NCBI GenBank assembly: GCA_017500845.1 | Contig: JAFVXY010000006.1 | Location: 1-46,729 of the forward strand | Source of the DNA: Clostridia bacterium | GTDB taxonomy: Bacteria > Bacillota > Clostridia > Christensenellales > Pumilibacteraceae | Direction of reading: 5' to 3' | Length of the DNA: 46,729 bases | Shown here: positions 18,071 through 26,065 of the stretch, piece by piece | How positions within the stretch are numbered: position 1 is the stretch's first letter | Layout: every line of letters begins with the position of its first letter | The notes under the pieces: generated by a model | Seen by the model: the letters and a program-made list of their open reading frames with translations, nothing else | Told to the model about the DNA's origin: nothing | The model's database searches: none | Made by a program: the position numbers and the translations under genes

Positions 18071-19552
18071 ATGGAAGAATTTGATATCTACAAGGATATA
18101 AGCGAACGAACCGGTGGAGATATTTATATAGGAGTTGTTGGTCCGGTTCGCTCGGGTAAATCGACGTTTATAACCAACTTTATGGAAAAGTTGGTGCTTC
18201 CTAATGTAGCCGATGAAAACGTTAAGGAAAGAATGAAGGACGAGTTGCCCCAAAGTGCAATGGGTAAGACTATTATGACGACACAGCCTAAGTTCGTGCC
18301 GGCAGAAGCTGTGCCTGTTTCGCTTGCAGAAAATGCTTCGGTGCGTATTCGCATGGTTGATTGCGTAGGATATTTGATAGACGGAGCAAACGGGCATCTT
18401 GACGGTGAGGTGATGCGTATGGTCAAAACACCGTGGGATGAATCGGAGATACCCTTCGAGCAGGCGGCTGAAATCGGCACAAAAAAGGTTATTACCGATC
18501 ACTCTACGATTGGTATCGTAATGACGAGTGACGGTTCTATTGCCACCGAGCTTCCGCGTAAAAGCTACGAGCAAGCCGAGGAACGTGCTGTGCGCGAGCT
18601 TACTGCTCTTGGCAAGCCGTTTGTAGTAGTGCTTAATTCCACAGTGCCTAATAGCGACGGTACGAGAAAGCTCGCCGCCGAGCTTAGCCAAAAATACGGC
18701 GCGACAGTTATGCCGTTAGACGTTTTGCATCTTAGTGAGAGCGATATCTTGGATTTATTCAAAAGTGTGCTGTTCGAATTCCCCTTGCGTGATGTGGAGA
18801 TTGACGTAAACAAATGGATTCAAGCGCTTCCTATGGAGAGTGAAATTGTTTCGGAGCTTATTTCGCTTGTTAAATCGCACGAAAAGCGAATGACAAAGAT
18901 GGCGGACTATGAGGCGATTAAGACTCTTATTGATGGCAACGAGCGTTTTAAGACAGCTACCGTAACCGATGTTATGCTGGGTAAGGGCAAGGTTTTGTAT
19001 AATATCGAGGTTAAGCCGGAGCTCTTTTATGAGGCTCTTAGCAAAGAGTGCGAAATGGAAATTACGGATGACTTCGAGCTTATGGCAAATATAAAGGAGC
19101 TTGCTTCTGCAAAATACCAATATGATAAGCTTAGAGCTGCGCTTGAGGACGTAAAGGAATACGGCTACGGCGTGGTTTCGCCCTCGCTTGACGAAATGAC
19201 TCTTGATGAGCCTCAAATCTTTAAGCAGGGTAGTCGATATGGCGTTAAATTGCGTGCAACAGCACCTTCGTTACACATTATGCGTGTGGATATCGAGTCG
19301 GAGGTTAGCCCCGTCGTAGGTACCGAACAGCAAAGTGAGGAGCTTATCAAGTCGCTTCTTGCACAGTTCGAGAATGACCCCAAGGGAATTTGGCAAACAA
19401 ATATGTTTGGTAAATCGCTTCATATGCTTGTCAATGAGGGACTCAACAACAAGCTTACAGCTATGCCCGAGGACACACAACGAAAAATGCGCCGCACTCT
19501 TTCTCGTATAATAAACGAAGGTAAGGGCGGAATCATCTGTATATTACTTTAA
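18071..19552 (+). CDS. spoIVA: Stage IV sporulation protein A, spore-coat morphogenetic ATPase
   Basis: SpoIVA is a mother-cell ATPase that polymerises on the forespore surface and forms the basement layer of the spore coat. This copy has 493 residues, practically the Bacillus length. The Walker A loop is GPVRSGKSTF at about residues 23-32, the family segment TIMTTQPKFVPAEA follows, and the conserved hydrophobic C-terminus GGIICILL, needed for membrane targeting in Bacillus, is present. I chose the ATG at 18071 because the protein then begins MEEFDIYKDI as in relatives. GGAGG at 18054-18058 is a little far away (12 bases). A terminator follows directly, so it is probably a single-gene transcript. 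Confidence 0.97.
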   Translation: MEEFDIYKDISERTGGDIYIGVVGPVRSGKSTFITNFMEKLVLPNVADENVKERMKDELPQSAMGKTIMTTQPKFVPAEAVPVSLAENASVRIRMVDCVGYLIDGANGHLDGEVMRMVKTPWDESEIPFEQAAEIGTKKVITDHSTIGIVMTSDGSIATELPRKSYEQAEERAVRELTALGKPFVVVLNSTVPNSDGTRKLAAELSQKYGATVMPLDVLHLSESDILDLFKSVLFEFPLRDVEIDVNKWIQALPMESEIVSELISLVKSHEKRMTKMADYEAIKTLIDGNERFKTATVTDVMLGKGKVLYNIEVKPELFYEALSKECEMEITDDFELMANIKELASAKYQYDKLRAALEDVKEYGYGVVSPSLDEMTLDEPQIFKQGSRYGVKLRATAPSLHIMRVDIESEVSPVVGTEQQSEELIKSLLAQFENDPKGIWQTNMFGKSLHMLVNEGLNNKLTAMPEDTQRKMRRTLSRIINEGKGGIICILL

Positions 19553-19570
19553 TAATGAAATATCTTTATA

Positions 19571-19605
19571 CATCCATCGATTTGAGGGTCGGTGGGTGTT
19601 TTTTT
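19571..19605 (+). terminator. Rho-independent terminator after spoIVA
   Basis: Arms at 19571-19580 and 19589-19598 pair over 10 positions, three of them G-T, around an 8-base loop. Seven T follow at 19599-19605. It separates the mother-cell gene spoIVA from the forespore spoVA genes. Confidence 0.8.
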
Positions 19606-19635
19606 GTATATTTTTTTGCCGCAAAACAAATATTA
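19605..19635 (+). promoter_or_regulatory. Candidate sigma-G promoter of the spoVA genes
   Basis: TGTATA at 19605-19610 and AATATTA at 19629-19635 are separated by 18 bases. They match the forespore sigma-G pattern (TGAATA, 17-18 bases, CATATTA/CATACTA) at 5 of 6 and 6 of 7 positions. spoVA operons are sigma-G controlled in Bacillus. The site begins right at the end of the spoIVA terminator T-run. Confidence 0.4.
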
Positions 19636-19654
19636 CGGTAGAGAGGTTTGTTTT

Positions 19655-19744
19655 ATGAAAAGAATAGAACGAAATATTGATTCTGCTTTTGGGGCAGAGG
19701 ACAGAGAAATTTTGGTTAGGGAGGTTAAAAATGGACGAGAGTAA
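19655..19744 (+). CDS. Small 29-codon reading frame overlapping the spoVAC start
   Basis: This frame starts MKRIERNIDS with an ATG at 19655 preceded by GAGAGG at a good distance. It ends in TAA at 19742-19744, so its last 14 bases overlap the start of spoVAC. The spoVAC ribosome site (AGGGAGG) lies inside it. The peptide is charged, with no membrane segment. It is the first frame after the putative sigma-G promoter. It may be a coupled leader for spoVAC or a small spore protein. I do not recognise it, and it may be only an open frame. Confidence 0.4.
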   Translation: MKRIERNIDSAFGAEDREILVREVKNGRE

Positions 19745-20189
19745 ACGCAATCAAAGATACGAGGATTACGTTGCGTCGGTTACACCAAAAACGGGTACGT
19801 GGCGTTCGCTGTGGCATTCGTTTTGGATAGGAGGACTGACTTGTGTAATTGCTCAGGGCATTGGCGATATTTATTACGCGCTTTTTCCTAATCTTGGTAA
19901 GGATCTGATTGTAAGCTTTACATCAATGACGATAATAACCTTGGCAATTCTTTTTACCGGCCTTGGATTCTTTGACGTAATTGCCCGTAAGGGTGGTGCT
20001 GGCTCGTTTTTGCCGATTACCGGCTTTGCTAATGCTATGGCAAGCGCATCGATGGAATTCAAGACTGAGGGGCTTATTATGGGAACATCCGTCAAAATGT
20101 TCACGGTTGTCGGGCCTGTCGTAGTCAACGGTATCGTTTGGTCTGCCGTTGCGGCTATTATCAATTTACTGATTACGGGAGGGTTATAA
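19731..20189 (+). CDS. spoVAC: Stage V sporulation protein AC
   Basis: This 152-residue membrane protein (Bacillus SpoVAC is about 150) has four hydrophobic segments and the family opening RYEDYVASVTPKTGTW, then GGAGSFLPITGFANAM in the middle. SpoVAC is thought to form the inner-membrane channel that moves calcium-dipicolinate into the forespore during sporulation and out during germination. I chose the ATG at 19731, behind AGGGAGG, over an upstream in-frame TTG because it fits the family length. The spoVAD start follows directly after its stop. spoVAA and spoVAB are absent, as in many clostridia. Confidence 0.95.
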   Translation: MDESKRNQRYEDYVASVTPKTGTWRSLWHSFWIGGLTCVIAQGIGDIYYALFPNLGKDLIVSFTSMTIITLAILFTGLGFFDVIARKGGAGSFLPITGFANAMASASMEFKTEGLIMGTSVKMFTVVGPVVVNGIVWSAVAAIINLLITGGL

Positions 20190-21260
20190 ATGAGTAGTGT
20201 AACTTTACACACGGGCAAAAATTGTGCGTTTTTGACTAATACACGCATTGCCGAGAAGGTGCCTAATAAGGGCAAGCAGACGATTACCTACAAAAATCCG
20301 CCTCATATTCAAGGCAGAATGTCGGTCGTTGGAGCAAAAGAAGGAAGGGGCCCGCTTGGAAAATATTTTCATAAGGTGCTTGACGACGACAAAATGGGCG
20401 AAAAGACCTTCGAAAATGCCGAAATCAAAATGCTTACTGCAGCTATCGACGGTGCAGTAAATGATTCCGGATTAAAGACTAAGGATATTGACCTTATTAT
20501 TTCCGGTGACCTACTCAACCAGGTTACAACGTCCAACTACGTAGCAAGAGAATATCACGTCCCATATCTTGGTGTATACTCTGCGTGCTCGACTATGACC
20601 GAGGCGCTTAACCTTGCGTCGACTTTTATCAGTGCAGGACACTTTGAGAACGTGTTGTGCTCGACTGCAAGCCACTTTGCTACGGCGGAGCGAACGTACC
20701 GCTATCCTCTTGAATACGGCTGTCAGAGACCGCCTTATGCTCAGTGGACTGTTACGGGTGCAGGGTGTACTGTGCTTTCTGCAAGCGGAAACGGTCCCAA
20801 AATTACTATGGGTACGGTGGGACGTGTCATTGATTTCGGTACTACCGACCTAAACAACATGGGAGCGGCTATGGCTCCTGCCGCTATGGATACAATGGTT
20901 GCGTTGTTTAGAGAAACGGGCGCAAAGCCGAGCGATTTCGACCTTATTATTACGGGTGATCTGGGAAAGCTCGGCTCAGATATTTTGCGTGACCTTATGA
21001 TGGAGCAAGGGTACAACCTTGGTCAGCGTTATATAGACTGTGGCAATATGATATTTGACGTTACTCAAAAATGCTACCAAGGCGGTAGTGGCGCGGCTTG
21101 CAGTGCAACGGTCTTTAATTCATTCGTGCTGGACAAGGTGCTTGACGGTACTTACGGTACGGTCGCATATTTTGCTACGGGCGCACTTATGAACACACAA
21201 AGCTGTTATCAGGGTGAAACGATTCCGTGTATTTCTCACGCTGTCGTTATTGAGAGGTGA
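20190..21260 (+). CDS. spoVAD: Stage V sporulation protein AD
   Basis: This 356-residue protein has a thiolase-like fold and binds dipicolinic acid on the outer face of the spore inner membrane in Bacillus. Recognisable segments are TITYKNPPHIQGRMSVVGAK near the N-terminus, VYSACSTMTEAL near residue 130 and ERTYRYPLEYGCQRPPYAQW near 170. It is slightly longer than the usual 338 residues because of N-terminal extra sequence. Its ATG abuts the TAA of spoVAC and its TGA overlaps the ribosome site of spoVAE, so the three genes form a tight translational unit. Confidence 0.95.
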   Translation: MSSVTLHTGKNCAFLTNTRIAEKVPNKGKQTITYKNPPHIQGRMSVVGAKEGRGPLGKYFHKVLDDDKMGEKTFENAEIKMLTAAIDGAVNDSGLKTKDIDLIISGDLLNQVTTSNYVAREYHVPYLGVYSACSTMTEALNLASTFISAGHFENVLCSTASHFATAERTYRYPLEYGCQRPPYAQWTVTGAGCTVLSASGNGPKITMGTVGRVIDFGTTDLNNMGAAMAPAAMDTMVALFRETGAKPSDFDLIITGDLGKLGSDILRDLMMEQGYNLGQRYIDCGNMIFDVTQKCYQGGSGAACSATVFNSFVLDKVLDGTYGTVAYFATGALMNTQSCYQGETIPCISHAVVIER

Positions 21261-21262
21261 TT

Positions 21263-21640
21263 ATGAATCCGGTTTTAGAAAATATAATAACTTATCTAAT
21301 AGTATTTGCAGTAGGTGGCGTAATTTGCGCCATCGCACAGCTGCTTATTATAAAAACAAAGCTTACGCCCGCACGAATACTCGTTATTTTCTTGCTTGTA
21401 GGTGTGTTCTTGGAGGGTATCGGTGTTTATAAGCCGCTTAATGATTTATTTCAGGCCGGTATAAGTGTTCCTATAATCGGCTTCGGCGCGTCACTTACGC
21501 GCGGAGCTATAGAATATGGCAAGCAAATCGGACTCTTAGGTACGCTTGGCGGCGGTCTTATTCGCAACGCTTTGGGTATCGGTACGGCGGTTATAGCAAG
21601 CTATCTCGTTACACTTATATTTTCACCAAAATCAAAGTAA
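21263..21640 (+). CDS. spoVAE: Stage V sporulation protein AE
   Basis: This 125-residue membrane protein of the SpoVAC/SpoVAE (AEB) family has three to four hydrophobic segments. The family pattern AGISVPIIGFGASLTRG lies in the middle and LGGGLIRNALGIGTAVIAS near the end. It works with SpoVAC and SpoVAD in dipicolinate transport. I chose the ATG at 21263, preceded by GAGAGGTGA, over an in-frame GTG two codons earlier. It is the last gene of the spoVA set; no clear terminator follows. Confidence 0.93.
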   Translation: MNPVLENIITYLIVFAVGGVICAIAQLLIIKTKLTPARILVIFLLVGVFLEGIGVYKPLNDLFQAGISVPIIGFGASLTRGAIEYGKQIGLLGTLGGGLIRNALGIGTAVIASYLVTLIFSPKSK

Positions 21641-21671
21641 CGTTTTAGGCTTATCTTGCATATAATCGTAT

Positions 21672-22322
21672 ATGCCAAGGTATAGATCAAAAAAAAGAAG
21701 GACTAAGGCGCTTATAGTTGTTTTTACTGTAATGGTGCTTATTGTGCTTCATATCATCCGAAACGTTAACCCTATTATTGCCCAAGTGTCGCAAAAAGAG
21801 GTTCTTGCGCTTGCGGAGGTCGCTGTCAACCGAGCTTGTGATCAGGTGCTTACCGAGCATTTCGTAGTTGATATGATTGATTACTCGATGGATAATGATG
21901 GTAAGCTACAGATGGTTACTACCAACACGGCGCTTATGAATACTATTTCGCGTAGGGCTGTGGAGCTATCGCAGGAAAATATCACTTCACTGGGACAGCA
22001 GGGTGTGGCAATTCCGCTTGGTAGCTTGAGTGGCATAACTTTGCTTGCAGGCCAAGGCCCCGATATTTATGTCAAGGTTTTTCCGGTAGGCTCAGTTAAT
22101 GCCGAGTTTACGTCTGAATTTATTTCTGCAGGTATCAACCAAACAAGACACAAAATTACCTTATGCGTAACGGCAGATGTAAGAGTCGTTATGCCGGGAA
22201 TGAATAATGTTGTTCAAACGGTTACCGACATTCTTATGTGCGAAAATGTCATTATAGGTATCGTTCCCGACACGTATTTCGATATGAATAATTTTTCTGA
22301 TTTGCTAAATCTTGTCCCGTAA
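21672..22322 (+). CDS. yunB: Sporulation protein YunB
   Basis: This 216-residue protein has one N-terminal membrane segment (about residues 13-30) after a Lys/Arg-rich start, and an extracytoplasmic remainder. The segments NPIIAQVSQKEVLALAEVAVN and IPLGSLSGITLLAGQGPDIYV are typical of YunB, a sigma-E-controlled sporulation protein of unknown biochemical role in Bacillus. There is no ribosome site before the ATG. Instead CATATAAT (21659-21666) ends five bases upstream, which would fit a sigma-E-like -10 and a leaderless message, though no matching -35 is evident. Confidence 0.88.
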   Translation: MPRYRSKKRRTKALIVVFTVMVLIVLHIIRNVNPIIAQVSQKEVLALAEVAVNRACDQVLTEHFVVDMIDYSMDNDGKLQMVTTNTALMNTISRRAVELSQENITSLGQQGVAIPLGSLSGITLLAGQGPDIYVKVFPVGSVNAEFTSEFISAGINQTRHKITLCVTADVRVVMPGMNNVVQTVTDILMCENVIIGIVPDTYFDMNNFSDLLNLVP

Positions 22323-22337
22323 AATAGCCTAAAACGC

Positions 22338-22366
22338 TTGATTTTGGGGTTGAATTATGGTATAGT
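22338..22366 (+). promoter_or_regulatory. Sigma-A promoter of the T-box pheST operon
   Basis: TTGATT at 22338-22343 and TATAGT at 22361-22366 are separated by exactly 17 bases. The start would be near 22373, eight bases before the first base of the T-box basal helix. It lies directly after the yunB stop. Confidence 0.75.
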
Positions 22367-22380
22367 TATTGTGCTGAGAT

Positions 22381-22587
22381 TGCGGCACAAGATATGTTCA
22401 ACCGACAGAGAGCGCCTTTTGCTGAGATGGCGCACGAACAAAAAATATTCACCGCAGGAGCTTGTTGCTGAAGTAGTAGTAGGTAGCCGTTGGGAAGCGT
22501 TTTCCCGCAAATGAGGCTTGTTTTAAGCGAAGTTAGGTGGTACAGTGCGAGTTTTGCACCCTAATAGTTTTATTAGGGTGCTTTATT
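22381..22587 (+). promoter_or_regulatory. Phenylalanine T-box leader
   Basis: This tRNA-sensing leader controls pheST. The Stem I base pairs TGCGG (22381-22385) with CCGCA (22452-22456). The specifier TTC (Phe) at 22448-22450 is followed by a purine and sits directly before the closing helix, where it should be. Above it GTTC (22396-22399) pairs with GAAC (22436-22439), and GCGCC (22412-22416) with GGCGC (22429-22433). The antiterminator forms from TTAGG (22533-22537), a 7-base bulge TGGTACA (22538-22544) and GTGC (22545-22548), pairing with GCAC and CCTAA at 22556-22564. The bulge TGGT would pair with the ACCA end of uncharged tRNA-Phe. Uncharged tRNA-Phe therefore switches the operon on. 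Confidence 0.95.
22556..22587 (+). terminator. T-box regulated intrinsic terminator
   Basis: A perfect 11-bp stem, 22556-22566 with 22571-22581, has a GTTT loop and is followed by a T-rich stretch. Its left arm is shared with the antiterminator, giving the mutually exclusive fold of a T-box switch. Confidence 0.95.
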
Positions 22588-22630
22588 TTTTGTAGAACTT
22601 AATCGTGGCCGTAAATATAGTGGAGGAAAA

Positions 22631-23647
22631 ATGGAACAAAAAATTATTGAGCTTGTAAATGAAACAAAGGCAAAAGTAAACGCTATTGCTTGTGCAAAGG
22701 ATTTGACCGACCTTAAGGTTGAGGTTCTTGGCAAAAGCGGTGCGCTTACTCTTATTTTGCGTGGATTAAAGGATTTATCCGAGTCTGACCGCCCCAAGAT
22801 GGGCAAGATTGTAAACGAGGCGAGAGTGGAGCTGGAAAAAGTTATCGGCGAAAAGTTTGTGCAGCTTGAGCGCAAGGAGCTTGACGAAAAGCTTATGAAA
22901 GAGAAAATTGATATTTCCCTTGATAAAAAGACTACGCTTGGCAAGCTTCATCCCCTCAACGTAATGAGACGCAAGGCTATAGATTTCTTCGTTTCGATGG
23001 GCTTTATTGTTACCGACTCGCCCGAAATTGAGACCACCTACTATAATTTTGATATGCTCAATATCCCGCCTGACCATCCGGCGAGAGAAATGCAGGATAC
23101 CTTTTTTGTAACGGATAAAATTTTGCTTAGGACGCAAACCTCGGCAGGACAAATTCGCACGATGGAGAAGATTAAACCGCCCATCAAAATGATTTCGCCA
23201 GGTAGGGTGTTCAGAAGTGACGAGGCAGATGCGACTCACACACCGTGCTTCCATCAGATTGAGGGACTCGTTGTGGATAAGGGAATTACCATGTGTGACC
23301 TCAAGGGTATTTTGGCATCGTTTGCAAAGCATTTCTTTTCCGAAAATTCGTCCGTACGCTTCCGTCCCTCGCACTTTCCGTTTACCTAGCCAAGCGTAGA
23401 GGTGGATGCATCCTGTCCTCATTGCGGTGGCAAGGGCTGTAATGTTTGTAAGGGTACCGGTTGGATAGAAATTCTTGGTGCGGGCATGGTAAATAGACAC
23501 GTTCTTAGCGGTTGCGGAATTGATCCCGATGTTTACACGGGTTTTGCGTTTGGCGTAGGACTTGATCGTATTACGGCTATTTGTCATGGTATAAATGACG
23601 CTCGCGTGCCTTTTGAGGGCGATATTCGCTTTTTGAAGCAGTTTTAA
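22631..23647 (+). pseudogene. pheS: Phenylalanyl-tRNA synthetase alpha subunit interrupted by an in-frame TAG
   Basis: The whole frame is 338 codons plus the stop, the normal length for PheS. It has the N-terminal coiled-coil region, motif 2 (FRSDEADATHTPCFHQIEG), the zinc-ribbon-like [17 protein letters not shown] and motif 3 ([10 protein letters not shown]). The upstream part is 22631-23386. At 23387-23389 a TAG replaces the Glu codon of the invariant FPFTEPSVEVD, and the same frame continues without any other damage to 23647. A single G-to-T change (GAG to TAG) explains it. PheRS is essential, so this is either a sequencing or assembly error, a suppressed or read-through codon, or a recent mutation compensated elsewhere. 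GGAGG precedes the ATG, and pheT follows after 9 bases. Confidence 0.93.
23387..23389 (+). other. In-frame TAG codon at the conserved Glu of PheS
   Basis: The codon lies between FPFT and PSVEVD. Three other genes here (ending at 15799, 32780 and 44489) use TAG as a genuine stop at a natural C-terminus, so general reassignment of TAG is unlikely. None of the tRNA genes in the window has a CTA anticodon. Confidence 0.95.
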
Positions 23648-23656
23648 GGAGAGATT

Positions 23657-26065
23657 ATGAAATTACCTATTAGTTGGTTAAAAGAATTTGTAAGCACCGA
23701 TGCGAGCGTTAAGGATATATGTGACGCGCTTGTTGGCGTTGGCTTTGAGGTAGAAGAGGTAATAAATTACGGCGAAGGTATTTCGGGCGTTGTTGTCGGC
23801 AAAATAATAGATATTAAGGCTCATCCCGATGCGGACAAGCTACGAATTTGTTCAGTTGACGTCGGCAAAGAGGTGGTAACAATCGTTACAGGAGCAAGCA
23901 ACGTAAGCGTTGGCGACGTTGTTCCCGTTGCTTTGGACGGAGCAGTTTTGCCTGACAAGAGCATTAAGGCTGCGCCGCTTCGTGGCGTTATGAGCTATGG
24001 CATGATGTGCTCCGGCGGTGAGCTTAAAATAAGCGAGGCATTTGTTGACGGCGCTTCGGTGGATGGAATTATGATTTTGGATAGCTCATTGACGCTTGGT
24101 GAGGATATCGTTACAGCACTTGACCTAAAAGAAACCGTGCTTGACGTGTCTATTACGGCAAACCGACCTGATTGCCATTCCATTCTTGGATTAAGCCGCG
24201 AGGTAGCAACTGCACTTACGCATTGTACCGTAAACGGCAGATCTCTTAGTAGCGGCGCTGTAAGGGTTAAGATGCCTTCTTTTGATTTTGTTCAGCATGA
24301 CGTTACGGCGGCAATACCTAGAGTGCGTATTACTTCGCCTGATTGTCCGGTATATTCAAGCGCTATGCTCGACAGCATAAAAATAGAAAAAAGTCCCAAA
24401 TGGATGCAACGACGCCTATTTATGTGTGGCATAAATCCCATAAATAACGTTGTTGATATTACTAACTATGTTCTTTTGGAGATTGGACAACCGTTGCATG
24501 CCTTTGATTTGAGTATGATTGAGGGTGACGTTACCGTTCGTCTTGCCGGCGATAAAGAAAAAATTACCGCACTTAACGGTGAAGAATACGAAATGTCGGG
24601 CGATATGACGCTGATTTGTGACGACAAAAAGCCGCTTGCAATTGCAGGCGTTATGGGCGGTAAATATAGTGGAATATCGGATGATACTAAGGCTGTATTT
24701 TTAGAAAGCGCGAGATTTGCGCGTGGAAGCGTTCGAACGACTTCTCTTAAAATTGGGCTTAGGTCTGATTCGTCTACAAAGTTTGAGCGTGGCGTTGATT
24801 ATTATAGTGTAGAATATGGTAGAAAGCGTGCGCTAAGCTTGTTCGAGCAGTTGGGCGCAGGTCGTGTTCTTGTAGATAGGCCTGTTGCAATGCCCGAGAA
24901 AAAGGTGATTGATACCACGATTGATGCCATAAATGGTCTTTTGGGTATAGAAATGCCCAAGAAGAATATGGTGGAAATCTTGCAGTCGCTTGGTATGGAC
25001 GTTGTAAATGAATGCAGATCGCTTATGGTGACCATTCCGCATTACCGTGAGGATATGGATAATTTCACCGATTTAGCTGAGGAAATTATTAGATTTTATG
25101 GCTACGACAAGATGGAAGAAACGTTTATGCCCACGGCGGCAGTTACCGTTGGCGGTATGACGCATAAGCAAAAGCGCATAGAGGCAATTAAGGACTTGAT
25201 TTGTTCGTTTGGCGCGTACGAAATCATGACGTATTCATTTACGGACGAGGGCGTTTTTGATAAGCTTAACTTATCGCCAGACGATGCTCGTCGAGGCGCA
25301 ATACGCATAATCAATCCCATAAGCGAAGATTTGTCTATTATGAAGACAGAGCTTGTGTCAGGTATGGTGTCGGTAGTTGCAACCAACCTTACACGTAAAA
25401 ACGACAATTTCCGCTTGTTCGAGCTTGCAAGAGTTTACGAAGCGAAGCTTCCCATAGCTGAATTGCCCGATGAAAAGGATATTCTTTGCGTAGGCTTGGT
25501 GGGCGGCAAAGAAGATTTCTATCAAATCAAAAATATCTTTACCTCGACTTTGGAACACTTTGATATAGATTATTCGGTTGTTGAGAGCACCGAGCCGTAC
25601 TTGCATCCGGGAATGAGCGCAGACCTTCTTGTTGGCGGAAAGGTTGTATGCTCGTTTGGTAAGCTTCATCCGCTTGCGGCTAAGAGCTTTGGCATAAAGA
25701 AGGCGGACGTATATGTGGGCTATTTGCGTTGCGAGGTTATAACGGACGGAAAGGATACCGTGGTAAAATACAAGCCGCTTCCCAAATTCCCCTCGGTTGA
25801 GCGTGACCTTGCTTTTGTTGTAGAGGAAAATTCGCAGGTAGGAAAAATAGTAGCGGCAATAAAGGAAACAAGCTCACTGGTTGGCGATGTTGACGTATTT
25901 GATATTTATCGCGGAGCGCAAATAGAAAAGGGATTCAAGAGCGTTGCGCTTAAGATTAAGCTTGTTCCTACCGATAAAACGCTTGTCGATGCCGAGATTG
26001 CGGGAGTTATGACGAGTGTTGTCCAAATGATAAAATGCAAATTTAATGCTAAGGTGAGAGAATAA
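23657..26065 (+). CDS. pheT: Phenylalanyl-tRNA synthetase beta subunit
   Basis: This 802-residue partner of PheS completes the alpha2-beta2 enzyme that charges tRNA-Phe. Domains in order are the N-terminal tRNA-binding domain (about 40-150, HPDADKLRICSVDVG), B3/B4 editing domain (about 215-385), B5 domain (about 400-470), the catalytic-like core, and the C-terminal anticodon-binding FDX-ACB domain (about 710-802, KFPSVERDLAFVVEE). AAGGAG precedes the start. The stop overlaps the next start (TAATG). The frame is intact, which argues that the operon is active despite the TAG in pheS. Confidence 0.97.
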   Translation: MKLPISWLKEFVSTDASVKDICDALVGVGFEVEEVINYGEGISGVVVGKIIDIKAHPDADKLRICSVDVGKEVVTIVTGASNVSVGDVVPVALDGAVLPDKSIKAAPLRGVMSYGMMCSGGELKISEAFVDGASVDGIMILDSSLTLGEDIVTALDLKETVLDVSITANRPDCHSILGLSREVATALTHCTVNGRSLSSGAVRVKMPSFDFVQHDVTAAIPRVRITSPDCPVYSSAMLDSIKIEKSPKWMQRRLFMCGINPINNVVDITNYVLLEIGQPLHAFDLSMIEGDVTVRLAGDKEKITALNGEEYEMSGDMTLICDDKKPLAIAGVMGGKYSGISDDTKAVFLESARFARGSVRTTSLKIGLRSDSSTKFERGVDYYSVEYGRKRALSLFEQLGAGRVLVDRPVAMPEKKVIDTTIDAINGLLGIEMPKKNMVEILQSLGMDVVNECRSLMVTIPHYREDMDNFTDLAEEIIRFYGYDKMEETFMPTAAVTVGGMTHKQKRIEAIKDLICSFGAYEIMTYSFTDEGVFDKLNLSPDDARRGAIRIINPISEDLSIMKTELVSGMVSVVATNLTRKNDNFRLFELARVYEAKLPIAELPDEKDILCVGLVGGKEDFYQIKNIFTSTLEHFDIDYSVVESTEPYLHPGMSADLLVGGKVVCSFGKLHPLAAKSFGIKKADVYVGYLRCEVITDGKDTVVKYKPLPKFPSVERDLAFVVEENSQVGKIVAAIKETSSLVGDVDVFDIYRGAQIEKGFKSVALKIKLVPTDKTLVDAEIAGVMTSVVQMIKCKFNAKVRE

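Noticed and set aside
23387-23389. TAG reassigned as a sense codon in this organism
   Set aside because: The lipoprotein gene ending at 15799, the PBP gene ending at 32780 and rnhA ending at 44489 all stop at TAG at natural C-termini, and no other TAG interrupts a gene here.
23402-23647. Separate small gene with a zinc-ribbon-like Cys cluster
   Set aside because: It is simply the C-terminal part of PheS in the same frame after the internal TAG; it has no ribosome site of its own.
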